NCBI GenBank assembly: GCA_913043235.1
Contig: CAJWLO010000012.1
Location: 1 to 64,000 of the forward strand
From: an uncultured Fidelibacterota bacterium
GTDB lineage: Bacteria > Fidelibacterota > Marinisomatia > Marinisomatales > UBA1611
Length of the DNA stretch: 64,000 nt
Reading direction: 5' to 3'
Shown: piece by piece, positions 1-7,385 of the stretch
Layout: each line of letters starts with the position of its first letter
Numbering within the stretch: position 1 is the stretch's first letter
Translations under genes and position numbers: made by a program
The notes under the pieces: model-generated
What the model saw: the letters and a program-made list of their open reading frames with translations, nothing else
Database searches by the model: none
Told to the model about the DNA's origin: nothing

Positions 1-968
1 CCATCTGAGGTTCGTGGTGTACCCACTTTAAATCTTCCTAAGGGATTTGAACTTTCATTTTTAATGAAATCAACTTCTGATTTCCAACTAACACCAAAGG
101 GTGGATTGGTTATCATGTAATCAAACCTATCTCCTTGAAATTGGTCTTCTGATAAAGATGAAACTGGACCTCTGATATTATTGGGATTTTCACCAGTAAT
201 CATCATATCTGATTTACAAATAGAATAGGTTTGTGGGTTTAATTCTTGTCCTAATAATCGTAACTCTACCTTATCATTAATATTGTCGTGAATGTACTGT
301 TCTCCGATGGTTAACATACCTCCACTACCACAACAAGGGTCGTAAACACTTCTAACATTTCCAACACCTTGAAGTTCTTCTCTGTCTTTTTCAAAAACAA
401 AGGAGACTAATAACCTTACGATATCTCTTGGAGTATAATGTTCTCCACTTGTCTCATTGGACATCTCTGAAAACTTTCTCAGTAACTCCTCAAAGATAAT
501 CCCCATATCACGATTAGAGATAACATCAGGGTGAAGGTCTACTTCTGTGAACTTATCAATTAACTGATAAAGACGATTACTTTTATGAAGTTTTTGAACT
601 GGTTTATCAAATTGGAAATTCTCAATTATCTCCAAAACATTATCACTGTAACCACCTATGTAGTTTTGAAAATTGAGGTTAATGTTTTGTGGGTCTGATT
701 TGAGTCTTGTTAAATCATATTTGGAATGGTTAAAAAAGTTTGTATTGATTTTGTTTAATATGATGGGAGTTGGGTCGTCTACCTGACTTTTATACTTTTC
801 ATAGATTTCATAAACTTCATCTTTATGACTTTCTAAAGTACAATCTAACCTTCTTAGTACAGTAAATGGGAGAATAACATCTCCATATTCGTGGGGTTTA
901 AACAGACCTCTTAATACATCATCACATACATTCCATATAAAAGATGATATTTGGTTATAATTTGACAT
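1..968 (-). CDS. hsdM: Type I restriction-modification DNA methyltransferase, M subunit (partial)
   Basis: This ORF is missing from the supplied track because it runs off the left edge without a stop; I translated it by hand (about 322 codons). The N-terminus 'ISSFIWNVCDDVLRG' and 'VILPFTVLRRLDC' is the HsdM N-terminal helical domain. The SAM-binding motif I 'DPCCGSGGM' is near residue 210 and the N6-adenine catalytic motif NPPF is near residue 288, so the protein should methylate adenine at the restriction site as part of an HsdM2S complex. About 200 C-terminal residues should lie outside the window, presumably followed by hsdS and hsdR. The start ATG at 968 sits 4 nt after a TATATTTG box with no Shine-Dalgarno, which suggests a leaderless mRNA. 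Confidence 0.93.
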   Translation of the reverse strand, partial: MSNYNQISSFIWNVCDDVLRGLFKPHEYGDVILPFTVLRRLDCTLESHKDEVYEIYEKYKSQVDDPTPIILNKINTNFFNHSKYDLTRLKSDPQNINLNFQNYIGGYSDNVLEIIENFQFDKPVQKLHKSNRLYQLIDKFTEVDLHPDVISNRDMGIIFEELLRKFSEMSNETSGEHYTPRDIVRLLVSFVFEKDREELQGVGNVRSVYDPCCGSGGMLTIGEQYIHDNINDKVELRLLGQELNPQTYSICKSDMMITGENPNNIRGPVSSLSEDQFQGDRFDYMITNPPFGVSWKSEVDFIKNESSNPLGRFKVGTPRTSD

Positions 969-972
969 ATAT

Positions 973-980
973 CAAATATA
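973..980 (-). promoter_or_regulatory. Bacteroidetes-type -7 box (TATATTTG) of hsdM
   Basis: On the minus strand TATATTTG matches the TAnnTTTG -7 consensus known from Bacteroidetes sigma-A promoters. It ends 4 nt before the hsdM ATG, so transcription would begin at or next to the start codon. No convincing -33 TTG lies at the usual spacing. Confidence 0.5.
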
Positions 981-1034
981 ATCAAGAATTTGGGGAAGTA
1001 TTTAAGTCTTTAAACAGAAAAATTAGATGGGGAA

Positions 1035-1268
1035 ATGGAAACTAGGAATCCCTTCACCCTCCACAAATTACTCGACGGTGATGGACATTGTATAAGATGT
1101 TCAACATCAATTCCATATAATATGAAAAGTCCTTATTGTAAGAAATGTTATAAGAGTTGGAATAAATATAAGAATAAGGGATTTGAAGAAAAACATTGTC
1201 ATCAATGTTCTAAAAGTCATAAGACATCATTTGAGAAACCAATCTGTTATAGTTGTTTTAAATCTTGA
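1035..1268 (+). CDS. Small tandem zinc-ribbon protein
   Basis: This 77-aa protein has two similar Cys4 modules: CIRC...CKKC around residues 19-38 and CHQC...CYSC around residues 55-74. Each is a pair of CxxC knuckles about 15 residues apart, as in a zinc ribbon or treble clef. From memory, the same layout ('CIRCG..IPxN..KPYC..CY') forms the C-terminal tail of some phospholipase-D-like nuclease and helicase proteins found in defence islands. This ORF may therefore be a free-standing version or a detached remnant. It is divergent from hsdM, with 66 nt between the start codons. There is no good SD, although 'GGGG' lies 5 nt before the ATG. The function is not recognised. Confidence 0.6.
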   Translation: METRNPFTLHKLLDGDGHCIRCSTSIPYNMKSPYCKKCYKSWNKYKNKGFEEKHCHQCSKSHKTSFEKPICYSCFKS

Positions 1269-1297
1269 AAAATCTTTAAGAATACCCCTCTCATATC

Positions 1298-1305
1298 CAA
1301 ATCTA
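1298..1305 (-). promoter_or_regulatory. Orphan copy of the TAGATTTG promoter box (module P0)
   Basis: The minus strand carries TAGATTTG followed by GAT and then ATG, the same box + 3 nt + start layout as the modules at 2942 and 4746. The ORF that follows is only 15 codons (1247-1294) and overlaps the 3' end of the 77-aa gene on the other strand. No functional gene is left behind this promoter, so it looks like the remains of a lost unit. Confidence 0.45.
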
Positions 1306-1318
1306 CCCATCCTCCCAC

Positions 1319-1345
1319 AAACAAAAAACCCCATGAATGTGGGGG
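1319..1345 (-). terminator. Intrinsic terminator, module T0
   Basis: Read on the minus strand, a CCCCACATTCATGGGG hairpin is followed by TTTTTTGTTT. It starts directly after the TAG stop of the 116-codon ORF. The same sequence recurs at 2981 and 5164. Confidence 0.8.
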
Positions 1346-1660
1346 CTAATAACTTTGTGGAACATCACCATCTTTATAACCAAAATGTTTAACACAGAAT
1401 TCCTTTACAATAGTGTTGTCACTACCTTTACAATAAACCTGTAAGTATATATTATCAACCAACCATAATGAGAATTGGTCTATATCGCCCTCTTGTCTTG
1501 AAATACCTTTTTGATTAGCATACTCCTTATTTAAAGCTATTTGATTTAGTTTAGCCCATTCACGAAAAACAATTTCAATGAACTCAATTTGGCTCCAGCC
1601 TTCCTCAAATATTTCATTGATTCGATCACGACCAATATTTTTATAATTTTTTGCTATCAT
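1346..1660 (-). CDS. Hypothetical protein
   Basis: The ORF reads up to a GTG at 1696, but that GTG overlaps the last base of the TAGATTTG box of module P1 and could not be transcribed from it. The ATG at 1660 (104 aa, 'MIAKNYKNIGRDR') is preceded by an AGGGG stretch at a somewhat long spacing and is my preferred start. The protein is soluble, mixed alpha/beta and charged, has no signal peptide, and contains 'FREWAKLNQIALNKEYA' as a probable amphipathic helix. I do not recognise the family. It forms a single-gene unit bounded by repeat modules P1 (5') and T0 (3'). Confidence 0.6.
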   Translation of the reverse strand: MIAKNYKNIGRDRINEIFEEGWSQIEFIEIVFREWAKLNQIALNKEYANQKGISRQEGDIDQFSLWLVDNIYLQVYCKGSDNTIVKEFCVKHFGYKDGDVPQSY

Positions 1661-1695
1661 ATTGTGTTTATCAATAGATATTCCCCTATCTTTCA

Positions 1696-1731
1696 CAAAT
1701 CTACAAAAAATTACCCTACAATGTGTGGGGG
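1696..1731 (-). repeat. Array repeat module P1 (hairpin + T-run + TAGATTTG)
   Basis: On the plus strand this is CAAATCTACAAAAAATTA followed by CCCTACAATGTGTGGGG. On the minus strand it reads as a near-perfect hairpin (CCCCACA / TGTAGGG, 3-nt loop), TAATTTTTT and then TAGATTTG. It differs from P3 (4746) only in the last bases and is also close to P2, P4 and P5. It separates the 104-aa unit from the glycine-rich unit. Confidence 0.8.
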
Positions 1732-1771
1732 TTGATATTATGAAAAGGGTAGAATTATAATTTAACTAATT

Positions 1772-2938
1772 TTACTGTTTTGTAATTATAACATAACCAT
1801 TACCTGAATTAATATCATTATCATTATTAGAATATGTATTAACTTGATTACTACCATTATTTTTTGATCCACCACCACCACCAACAGGTGACCCTGTATA
1901 CCCCTTATATAAACCACCACCTCCACCTGAATAACCACCACCAGCTCCAGCCAACGCCATACTCGACCAATAACCAGAAGCGGAACCACCTCCAAATCCA
2001 CCATGACCAGCACTATTATCTCCAGAGGTGCTTCCGGTACTTGTTCCACCCTCACCTCCATTAACATATGCTTTACCTGCACCGGAATTAGAGTTATACT
2101 CACCAAGTTGTCCATTCCCAAAGAATCCACCACCTCCATCACTACCATTATCTATCAGAGAATTACCACCGCCGCTATTATTTTGAAATAAACCTCCATT
2201 ATCACCACCATCACCATCATCAGCTCTAGGTTGAGCATATGCGTATTGGGAGAAAGGGTGATACCCCAGATTTGTAACACCTCCAGATGTTGTTGTTCTT
2301 CCACCACCTTCACCCGCATAATTATAATTACCCTCCCAATGTATCCCTCCTCCTCCTCCAGCAATAACTAAAATTGATGCTTCATTATTATGTGGAGATT
2401 TTGTGACAAAAGAACCGCCACCGCCACCAGAACCCCGTCTATATCCATCTGCGGTTCCCGTACCCCATGTATTATGTTCTAATCCTCTTTGACCAACTAA
2501 AATGCGAATAACCCAATTTTTTTCTAAAGTAAAATCTCCTTGTATTGTTGCTCCATTATTTTCATAAGTATAACCACCGCTGGTTGGAGGACCATGTGGC
2601 GTAGAGGTGCCATAATCATAGTTATTAGCATACCCTCCTTTTGCACCAGCAGCAAGAATTCTATAAGTACCATCTTCAGGTACTGTCCAATATTGAATAC
2701 CACTTGTTACATTGAAATAATCTGTATCATCTTCCCAAGAAACATCATAAGAATTTTTACAATTTGCTAATGTAGGTCCAGTAGTACCAGTTGCTCCGCA
2801 ATTAGTAAAAGTATGAGATGTGAAATCATATAATGAAGAAGAAGATGTACTCTGTGGCTTATGCACAGCCTGAAAAGTTGGTAATGCTATCTGTGCATTA
2901 ATAAAAGATATGAAAAAAAGTAATAGAATATTTCGCAC
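1772..2938 (-). CDS. Exported glycine-rich protein with ALK/LTK-type Gly-rich domain
   Basis: The track ORF begins inside the upstream repeat. The likely start is the GTG at 2938, which gives 'RNILLLFFISFINAQ' as signal peptide, and it lies exactly 3 nt after the TAGATTTG box. The mature protein has an N-terminal Ser/Thr-rich part, then 'GIQYWTVPEDGTYRI..AGA' and 'LVGQRG', then long runs of GGGGG joined by short motifs such as 'SILVIAGGGGG' and 'GAGGGYSGGGGG', ending in 'GNGYVIITK'. This is the poly-glycine-II layout of the glycine-rich domain of ALK/LTK receptors and of some phage tip adhesins and marine bacterial surface proteins. A surface or adhesive role is inferred. It is a single-gene unit between P2 and P1. 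Confidence 0.75.
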   Translation of the reverse strand: MRNILLLFFISFINAQIALPTFQAVHKPQSTSSSSLYDFTSHTFTNCGATGTTGPTLANCKNSYDVSWEDDTDYFNVTSGIQYWTVPEDGTYRILAAGAKGGYANNYDYGTSTPHGPPTSGGYTYENNGATIQGDFTLEKNWVIRILVGQRGLEHNTWGTGTADGYRRGSGGGGGSFVTKSPHNNEASILVIAGGGGGIHWEGNYNYAGEGGGRTTTSGGVTNLGYHPFSQYAYAQPRADDGDGGDNGGLFQNNSGGGNSLIDNGSDGGGGFFGNGQLGEYNSNSGAGKAYVNGGEGGTSTGSTSGDNSAGHGGFGGGSASGYWSSMALAGAGGGYSGGGGGLYKGYTGSPVGGGGGSKNNGSNQVNTYSNNDNDINSGNGYVIITKQ

Positions 2939-2941
2939 ATT

Positions 2942-2978
2942 CAAATCTACAAACAATATCCCTACAATGTGTGTGGGT
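2942..2978 (-). repeat. Array repeat module P2
   Basis: On the minus strand this is ACCCACACACATTGTAGGG, then ATATTGTTTG, then TAGATTTG, ending 3 nt before the GTG of the glycine-rich gene. The T-run is interrupted relative to P1 and P3, but the hairpin and the box are conserved. Confidence 0.75.
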
Positions 2979-2980
2979 AC

Positions 2981-3006
2981 AAACAAAAAACCCCACAAAT
3001 GTGGGG
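2981..3006 (-). terminator. Intrinsic terminator, module T2
   Basis: On the minus strand a perfect 7-bp hairpin CCCCACA-TT-TGTGGGG is followed by TTTTTTGTTT, 27 nt after the pterin dehydratase stop. It directly abuts P2, so T2+P2 form one composite boundary between units. Confidence 0.85.
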
Positions 3007-3033
3007 CTTGATAAATGATTAATTATTTCTTTA

Positions 3034-3333
3034 TTATTGTCTCTTAAGGTTGAGAGTTATTGAGTCTATATATTTAGCCATATTGAGACAATCAATAGTG
3101 ACCCCACCTAAATCATGCGATGTAAATTCTATAACAACTTTACAATAACCTACAATAAGGTTGGGATGGTGATTTAATTGTTCTGCTTTCTTCGCTACAG
3201 AGTTAATAAAATCTATACTATCCATGTAAGATTGAAATTGTAGCTCTTTTTTTATTTTATTATTATCATACATCCAACCATTAAGGTTGTTTAAATCATT
3301 TTGAACATCTTTTTTACTCAATAGTTTATTCAT
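3034..3333 (-). CDS. phhB: 4a-hydroxytetrahydrobiopterin dehydratase (pterin carbinolamine dehydratase)
   Basis: The protein is 99 aa, the usual PCD/DCoH length. The active-site signature is 'KKAEQLNHHPNLIVGYCKV', with the His-His-Pro that acts in dehydration, then 'TSHDLGGVTIDCLNMAKYID' with the conserved His and Asp. It regenerates tetrahydropterin after aromatic amino-acid hydroxylation; some bacterial members act in other pterin or molybdopterin steps. The start overlaps the stop of the upstream beta-propeller gene (TAATG), so the two are translationally coupled. That pairing is odd: one product is cytosolic and one exported. No aromatic amino-acid hydroxylase is visible in the window. 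Confidence 0.9.
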   Translation of the reverse strand: MNKLLSKKDVQNDLNNLNGWMYDNNKIKKELQFQSYMDSIDFINSVAKKAEQLNHHPNLIVGYCKVVIEFTSHDLGGVTIDCLNMAKYIDSITLNLKRQ

Positions 3334-4742
3334 TACTTTAACAGCACCATCTTCTTAGTCTGCCTGAACTCTCCTGCCTGGATCGTATAGAGATATAATC
3401 CTGCTGATACTGGCTCATTTCTATCATTCGTGGCATTCCACCTAATAGACTTATATCCTGCTGTTTGTGAGCCATTTACAAGCGTTTTAACTATCCTGCC
3501 CATCATATCATAGATAGTGATATTGACCAATCCATCTTCTGGTAAATCATATCGTAAAGATGTGACTGGGTTGAATGGGTTTGGATAGTTTTGACGTAAT
3601 ATATATTGTAATGGAATAGACTCACTTTGTATTGAAAGAATTCCATTACCGCCAAAAGTAAAAATAGGAGCAATAGGATTTTGCAATGGAAAACGCTGAT
3701 CTTCTGAAATACCAGTTAATGAGTCTAAATATGCATCATATATTGATAAAGTACCAAGGGCAAATGCACCCCAAGCCCATAAGTTACCAATGACAATTTT
3801 AGAGTTATCAGTAGACCAACTATAGACAAGAGGTACAGTCCCACTAATAAAATTAAAAAGGGAGTCAGTCTCACCAGTCTCAACATTATAAGTCCAAAAT
3901 TGAAAATAATATGGTACCATAAAACCAGGAGGCTCAATTCTTCTACAAAATAAAAATTTATCTAAATCATAATCAGCCGTATAAGGTAGCGACACACCCT
4001 CATCAAAAAACGCTAATTCCGTGAACTGAATAGGATTTTGAAAAATATTTAATTTATTTAAACGCCAGATTCCATTTTCATCGGATAAAGTTGTGTATAT
4101 GTTATCGTTCTTGTCCCAATAAATAGATTGTGTATCTGAAATTTGATCTAACCCAAGTCTGATATCTAATGTATCAGTCTGATTTATATCTATATGATGA
4201 ATTAAAATTTCCAAACTATCAACCATAGGTATTTTATTTAACCATAAAATTCTATTTTTCTCATTTGATAGGAGGTAATCAAGTCTAAATGCAGAATCGG
4301 CAACCGCTATACTTTCCTGAGTATTCAGTGAATATTTATAAATACCTGAATAATCTAATTGACTACCAATATCATCACCAACTTTTGAGTAAATGATAGT
4401 ATTTTCATCAGAAGTAAATCTTGCATTATATCCTGTTGCATTTAGTGTATCATCAAAAGTATCAAAATTGTATAGAATAATTGGGGATATAACATGTAGG
4501 GATGGGTCCGATTCAATTAGCGGGGATATTAGCATAGTAGCTTGATCTTCAGCAATATCATGTAATATTGAGTTTGATAGAATAGTATCTATACTTGAAC
4601 TATCTAAATTTATTTTATAGATAGAAGGAGAATCATCCATGTCTCCGTCAGAAAGTAAGGTACAGTATGCAATATTATTAATATTGCTCTGACTAAAGCA
4701 AAACGATAAGATTAAAAAAAATGATAAGCAATAATTCATCAT
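3333..4742 (-). CDS. Exported TolB-like beta-propeller protein with C-terminal sorting domain
   Basis: The start is ATG 4742 (or 4739); the track's TTG at 4748 belongs to the promoter box. The N-terminus 'MNYCLSFFLILSFCFSQ' is a signal peptide. The middle is made of repeated blades of the kind 'YTADYDLDKFLFCRR' and 'YSWSTDNSKIVIGN', as in TolB/DPP-N propellers. The last 90 residues ('LRQNYPNPFNPVTSLRYD' ... 'SAGLYLYTIQAGEF') are the FlgD-like/type IX secretion C-terminal domain common in Marinimicrobia and Calditrichaeota, so a cell-surface or secreted location is expected. The ligand is unknown. The ATG lies 3 nt after TAGATTTG (module P3), and the gene is coupled to phhB. Confidence 0.85.
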   Translation of the reverse strand: MMNYCLSFFLILSFCFSQSNINNIAYCTLLSDGDMDDSPSIYKINLDSSSIDTILSNSILHDIAEDQATMLISPLIESDPSLHVISPIILYNFDTFDDTLNATGYNARFTSDENTIIYSKVGDDIGSQLDYSGIYKYSLNTQESIAVADSAFRLDYLLSNEKNRILWLNKIPMVDSLEILIHHIDINQTDTLDIRLGLDQISDTQSIYWDKNDNIYTTLSDENGIWRLNKLNIFQNPIQFTELAFFDEGVSLPYTADYDLDKFLFCRRIEPPGFMVPYYFQFWTYNVETGETDSLFNFISGTVPLVYSWSTDNSKIVIGNLWAWGAFALGTLSIYDAYLDSLTGISEDQRFPLQNPIAPIFTFGGNGILSIQSESIPLQYILRQNYPNPFNPVTSLRYDLPEDGLVNITIYDMMGRIVKTLVNGSQTAGYKSIRWNATNDRNEPVSAGLYLYTIQAGEFRQTKKMVLLK

Positions 4743-4745
4743 CTC

Positions 4746-4779
4746 CAAATCTACAAAAAATTACCCTACAATGTGTGGA
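4746..4779 (-). repeat. Array repeat module P3
   Basis: On the minus strand the hairpin arms CTCCACA / TGTAGGG (one wobble) are followed by TAATTTTTTG and TAGATTTG, then GAG and ATG. It is nearly base-for-base the same as P1 at 1696 although the flanking genes are unrelated. Confidence 0.8.
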
Positions 4780-4885
4780 GACAGATAAGTGGTGTGTATT
4801 ATAGGGTGTATTGATAAATAATAAGTATGTAGTAAAAGTAATTACTAAACTTTAATGAATCTTGTATAGTTATATGGAGATATAA

Positions 4886-5137
4886 ATGACAAAACTATGT
4901 ATTAAGAAATTTGAAAAAGGCAATGAAAAGCCATTAACAACTGTTTCTATTCCCCTTGCTGTTTTAAAGATGGTAAAAAGTTTAATCCCAAAAAAAGCTA
5001 AAGAAGAACTGCAAAAAGAAGGGATTGATATCCAAGAAATCATTAAACTTTCTGATTCTCCTGATTTTACTGGAACTGTTTTAGAAGTTGAGAATCATGA
5101 AAAGAATGAAAAGGTAATAATCTCAATAGAAAAATAA
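4886..5137 (+). CDS. Conserved hypothetical protein, 83 aa
   Basis: The ATG is preceded by TGGAG 6 nt upstream, a good SD, unlike the leaderless units around it. The protein is basic in its N-terminal half ('IKKFEKGNEKPLTTVSIPL', 'KMVKSLIPKKAKEEL') and acidic near the end ('VLEVENHEKNEKVIISIEK'). The pattern is a beta-hairpin, two helices and a terminal beta-strand pair. It reminds me of small proteins found next to bacterial envelope-stress operons, but I cannot name the family. It is the only array gene on the plus strand besides the 77-aa one, and its stop is fused to module P4 (TAATTACCC...). Confidence 0.6.
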   Translation: MTKLCIKKFEKGNEKPLTTVSIPLAVLKMVKSLIPKKAKEELQKEGIDIQEIIKLSDSPDFTGTVLEVENHEKNEKVIISIEK

Positions 5138-5159
5138 TTACCCTACAATGTGTGCGAGG
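5138..5159 (-). repeat. Array repeat module P4 (lacks the promoter box)
   Basis: This copy keeps TTACCCTACAATGTGTG but lacks CAAATCTACAAAAA. In its place is the end of the plus-strand 83-aa gene. The hairpin half of the module therefore persists without the promoter half, as expected if the 83-aa gene replaced the unit that P4 once drove. Confidence 0.65.
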
Positions 5160-5163
5160 CTAT

Positions 5164-5189
5164 AAACAAAAAACCCCATGAATGTGGGG
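5164..5189 (-). terminator. Intrinsic terminator, module T4
   Basis: On the minus strand CCCCACATTCATGGGG is followed by TTTTTTGTTT, 8 nt after the TAA of the S9 peptidase. Apart from the flanks it is identical to T0 at 1319. Confidence 0.85.
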
Positions 5190-5197
5190 CTTGAGGA

Positions 5198-7375
5198 TTA
5201 TTGAGACCCTGGTTCCAGATACCGATCAAAGTGAGCTACGAGCTTGCCAAATAGGTAGCGAGCATAGTGGGTTGGGCGTGTCCAGCCATGGGTTGCCCCG
5301 GGAGCAAAGGCAAAATCAAAGTCCTTGCCTAAGCGCATCAACTCTTCCGCCAGCACCACCGTCGTCTTGAATGGCACTACGTCATCCTGCATTCCGTGGA
5401 TGATAAGCAGGTGATCCTCCAAGTTGCCTGCATATTGTGCAGCCCCCCGGGTGAACGCCTCCGGATGGCTCTGTGGGCGTCGCACTATAGCAACATCGTC
5501 TGTACCGAAGAAGTACGGGTCCACCGCTGCAGCCCCGGCGACTCCGGCCTTAAACAATCCCGGCTTCTTGAAGAGCGAGTAGATAGTGAGCGTGCCCCCG
5601 TAGCTACTACCCCAGATACCGACTCGTTCCGGATCTACGTAGGGAAGCGTCGACAGGTAATTGACAGCGCTCTCGAGGTCGTCGATGTCCCTGCCACCAA
5701 AGTCTATGAGGAACTCCTCTCGAAATTCCCGACCGTATCCAGTGCTTCCTCGTACATCGACCTGGATCACGATGTAGCCGCGTTCGACTAAAAGCTGGTG
5801 CAGGAGGCCGATCGTTCCGGCCCAACGGTTGCGCACCGTGTTCGAATATGCAGGGCCGAAAACGACAGGATACCGCTTTCCTGGCTTGAGGTCGGTCGGC
5901 TCGAGAATGCGTGCGTGCAGTGTGTAGTCATCGATTCGACTCGGGAAAGTCGCGTACCGTGCCTGGGCCCAAGATCGACGCATGAACTCAGGAATAGGTG
6001 ACGTGGTAACCCGGTTCTCGGGTAAGCCGTTCCGAGTGTCCACTATGTAGAGCTCTGGCGGGCTCAGATCACTGTTATGTAGAAGCGCTACCCTTGTCCC
6101 ATCGGGTGACGGGTAGGGTCGGTGTTGACCCGGCAGAGTGGTGACGCGGGTTGCAGTTCCTCCTTCATCTGGGATACGAAAAACCTGACGCTCGTACGGG
6201 CTCGGCTCATTGGACTGGAAAAAGATCATGCTTACAGGCGACACAACGAAGGGTTTGCTTGTGACATCGAAAGACTCATTCGTTAGCAGATTTGGCGTTC
6301 CATCTCCGGGAGTCAGAAGATAGAGTCCATAACGATCACCAAGGTCGCTGAGGAACACCACGCGCTCGCCGTCGGAGTGCCAGGCAGATGCGATGGATGT
6401 ATATACGCGTGTTTCTCGATGGTCGTGCCAGATTTCCTGCATGCTACCATCAACTGGGTCGACGGTATGCAACCAACGATCCACTGCCGTATCCGACTCT
6501 CGATCAAGGAGTAAGGTTCCATTGGGGGACCAGGAGAATGCTACAACACGGTTGGCCGTGGGGCCCGGCAGGTCCAACAGTGTCAAGTCGCCGCTTTCGA
6601 CTCCATAGAAACCGATTGTGCGGTGCTCGTTCGGGTCACCGGGGTATCCCCTGCGAAGGTTGTTTACAAGAGTCTCTTGACCCAGATAGTACGGGAACGG
6701 TACCGTTCGCAAGTTCCGGCGATCAACGTAATGCACCACAATGGTCCGGCTGTCAGGCGACCAGGCGTATGTAGGGCCACCCCAAACGTATGGACCAATC
6801 TCGACGTCGGGACGGTTGTATCGACCGAGTGGCACGCTGGAAATGGACGGTACACTGACCTCCGTCGCCCGGGTCAGAGTGCTTGTCCCCAAATGGAAGA
6901 GCCAGAGGTCACCATCTTGAAGAAAGGAGGCATATCGGCCGTCAGGTGAGACAGCCAGGTTCGACTTGTCTCCCCCGGTCTCCGTGAGGCGCTTCCCGCC
7001 ACCATTCGCGAATGACACGCGCCATACGTCGTCGGAGCGTAAATAGATAAGGTCTTCTGCATCGGGGGTCCATACGAACTGATCTACGCCTCTCGTGCCT
7101 TCAATCTCCGAGGTGAGCCGGCGCAGACCTGAGCCGTCGCCCTTTACAATCCATATCTCGCGGCGTGGCAATCCAGAGTCGTTCCAGAGGAATGCGAGTT
7201 GGCGGCTGTCGGCTGACCAAGAGGGAGAGGATGGCGCTGTACCAGTAATCGACGGCTGTGAGACGATACGATCGATAGTGAGCGCCGGTTCTTGACCGGC
7301 GCCGGTGGTCTTATCTACGGATTTTTGAGAACATCCAACAATTAGTAATAATGCAATTAGTAATAATCTTTTCAT
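5198..7375 (-). CDS. S9 family prolyl oligopeptidase/dipeptidyl peptidase lipoprotein, GC-rich
   Basis: The start is ATG 7375 with AAAGGAT upstream; the track start at 7381 is a TTG. The lipoprotein signal is 'MKRLLLIALLLIVGC', with Cys about residue 15. An 8-bladed DPP-N/TolB propeller follows, then an alpha/beta hydrolase domain with the nucleophile in 'GSSYGG' (about residue 590), Asp in 'HGMQDDVVP' and His in 'GATHGW'. All catalytic residues are present, so it should cleave peptides after proline or act as a dipeptidyl or acylaminoacyl peptidase outside the cytoplasm. Its base composition is unlike its neighbours (a hand count of 5581-5640 gives 34/60 G+C), but the signal-peptide stretch 7321-7380 has only 14/60. 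The switch occurs near 7320, which implies a foreign body fused to a host-type export signal. Confidence 0.93.
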   Translation of the reverse strand: MKRLLLIALLLIVGCSQKSVDKTTGAGQEPALTIDRIVSQPSITGTAPSSPSWSADSRQLAFLWNDSGLPRREIWIVKGDGSGLRRLTSEIEGTRGVDQFVWTPDAEDLIYLRSDDVWRVSFANGGGKRLTETGGDKSNLAVSPDGRYASFLQDGDLWLFHLGTSTLTRATEVSVPSISSVPLGRYNRPDVEIGPYVWGGPTYAWSPDSRTIVVHYVDRRNLRTVPFPYYLGQETLVNNLRRGYPGDPNEHRTIGFYGVESGDLTLLDLPGPTANRVVAFSWSPNGTLLLDRESDTAVDRWLHTVDPVDGSMQEIWHDHRETRVYTSIASAWHSDGERVVFLSDLGDRYGLYLLTPGDGTPNLLTNESFDVTSKPFVVSPVSMIFFQSNEPSPYERQVFRIPDEGGTATRVTTLPGQHRPYPSPDGTRVALLHNSDLSPPELYIVDTRNGLPENRVTTSPIPEFMRRSWAQARYATFPSRIDDYTLHARILEPTDLKPGKRYPVVFGPAYSNTVRNRWAGTIGLLHQLLVERGYIVIQVDVRGSTGYGREFREEFLIDFGGRDIDDLESAVNYLSTLPYVDPERVGIWGSSYGGTLTIYSLFKKPGLFKAGVAGAAAVDPYFFGTDDVAIVRRPQSHPEAFTRGAAQYAGNLEDHLLIIHGMQDDVVPFKTTVVLAEELMRLGKDFDFAFAPGATHGWTRPTHYARYLFGKLVAHFDRYLEPGSQ

Positions 7376-7385
7376 CTTCAATCCT

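Noticed and set aside
1298-5189. Array modules as a CRISPR array
   Set aside because: The intervals between copies are hundreds to thousands of bases and contain genes. There are no short equal spacers and no cas genes.
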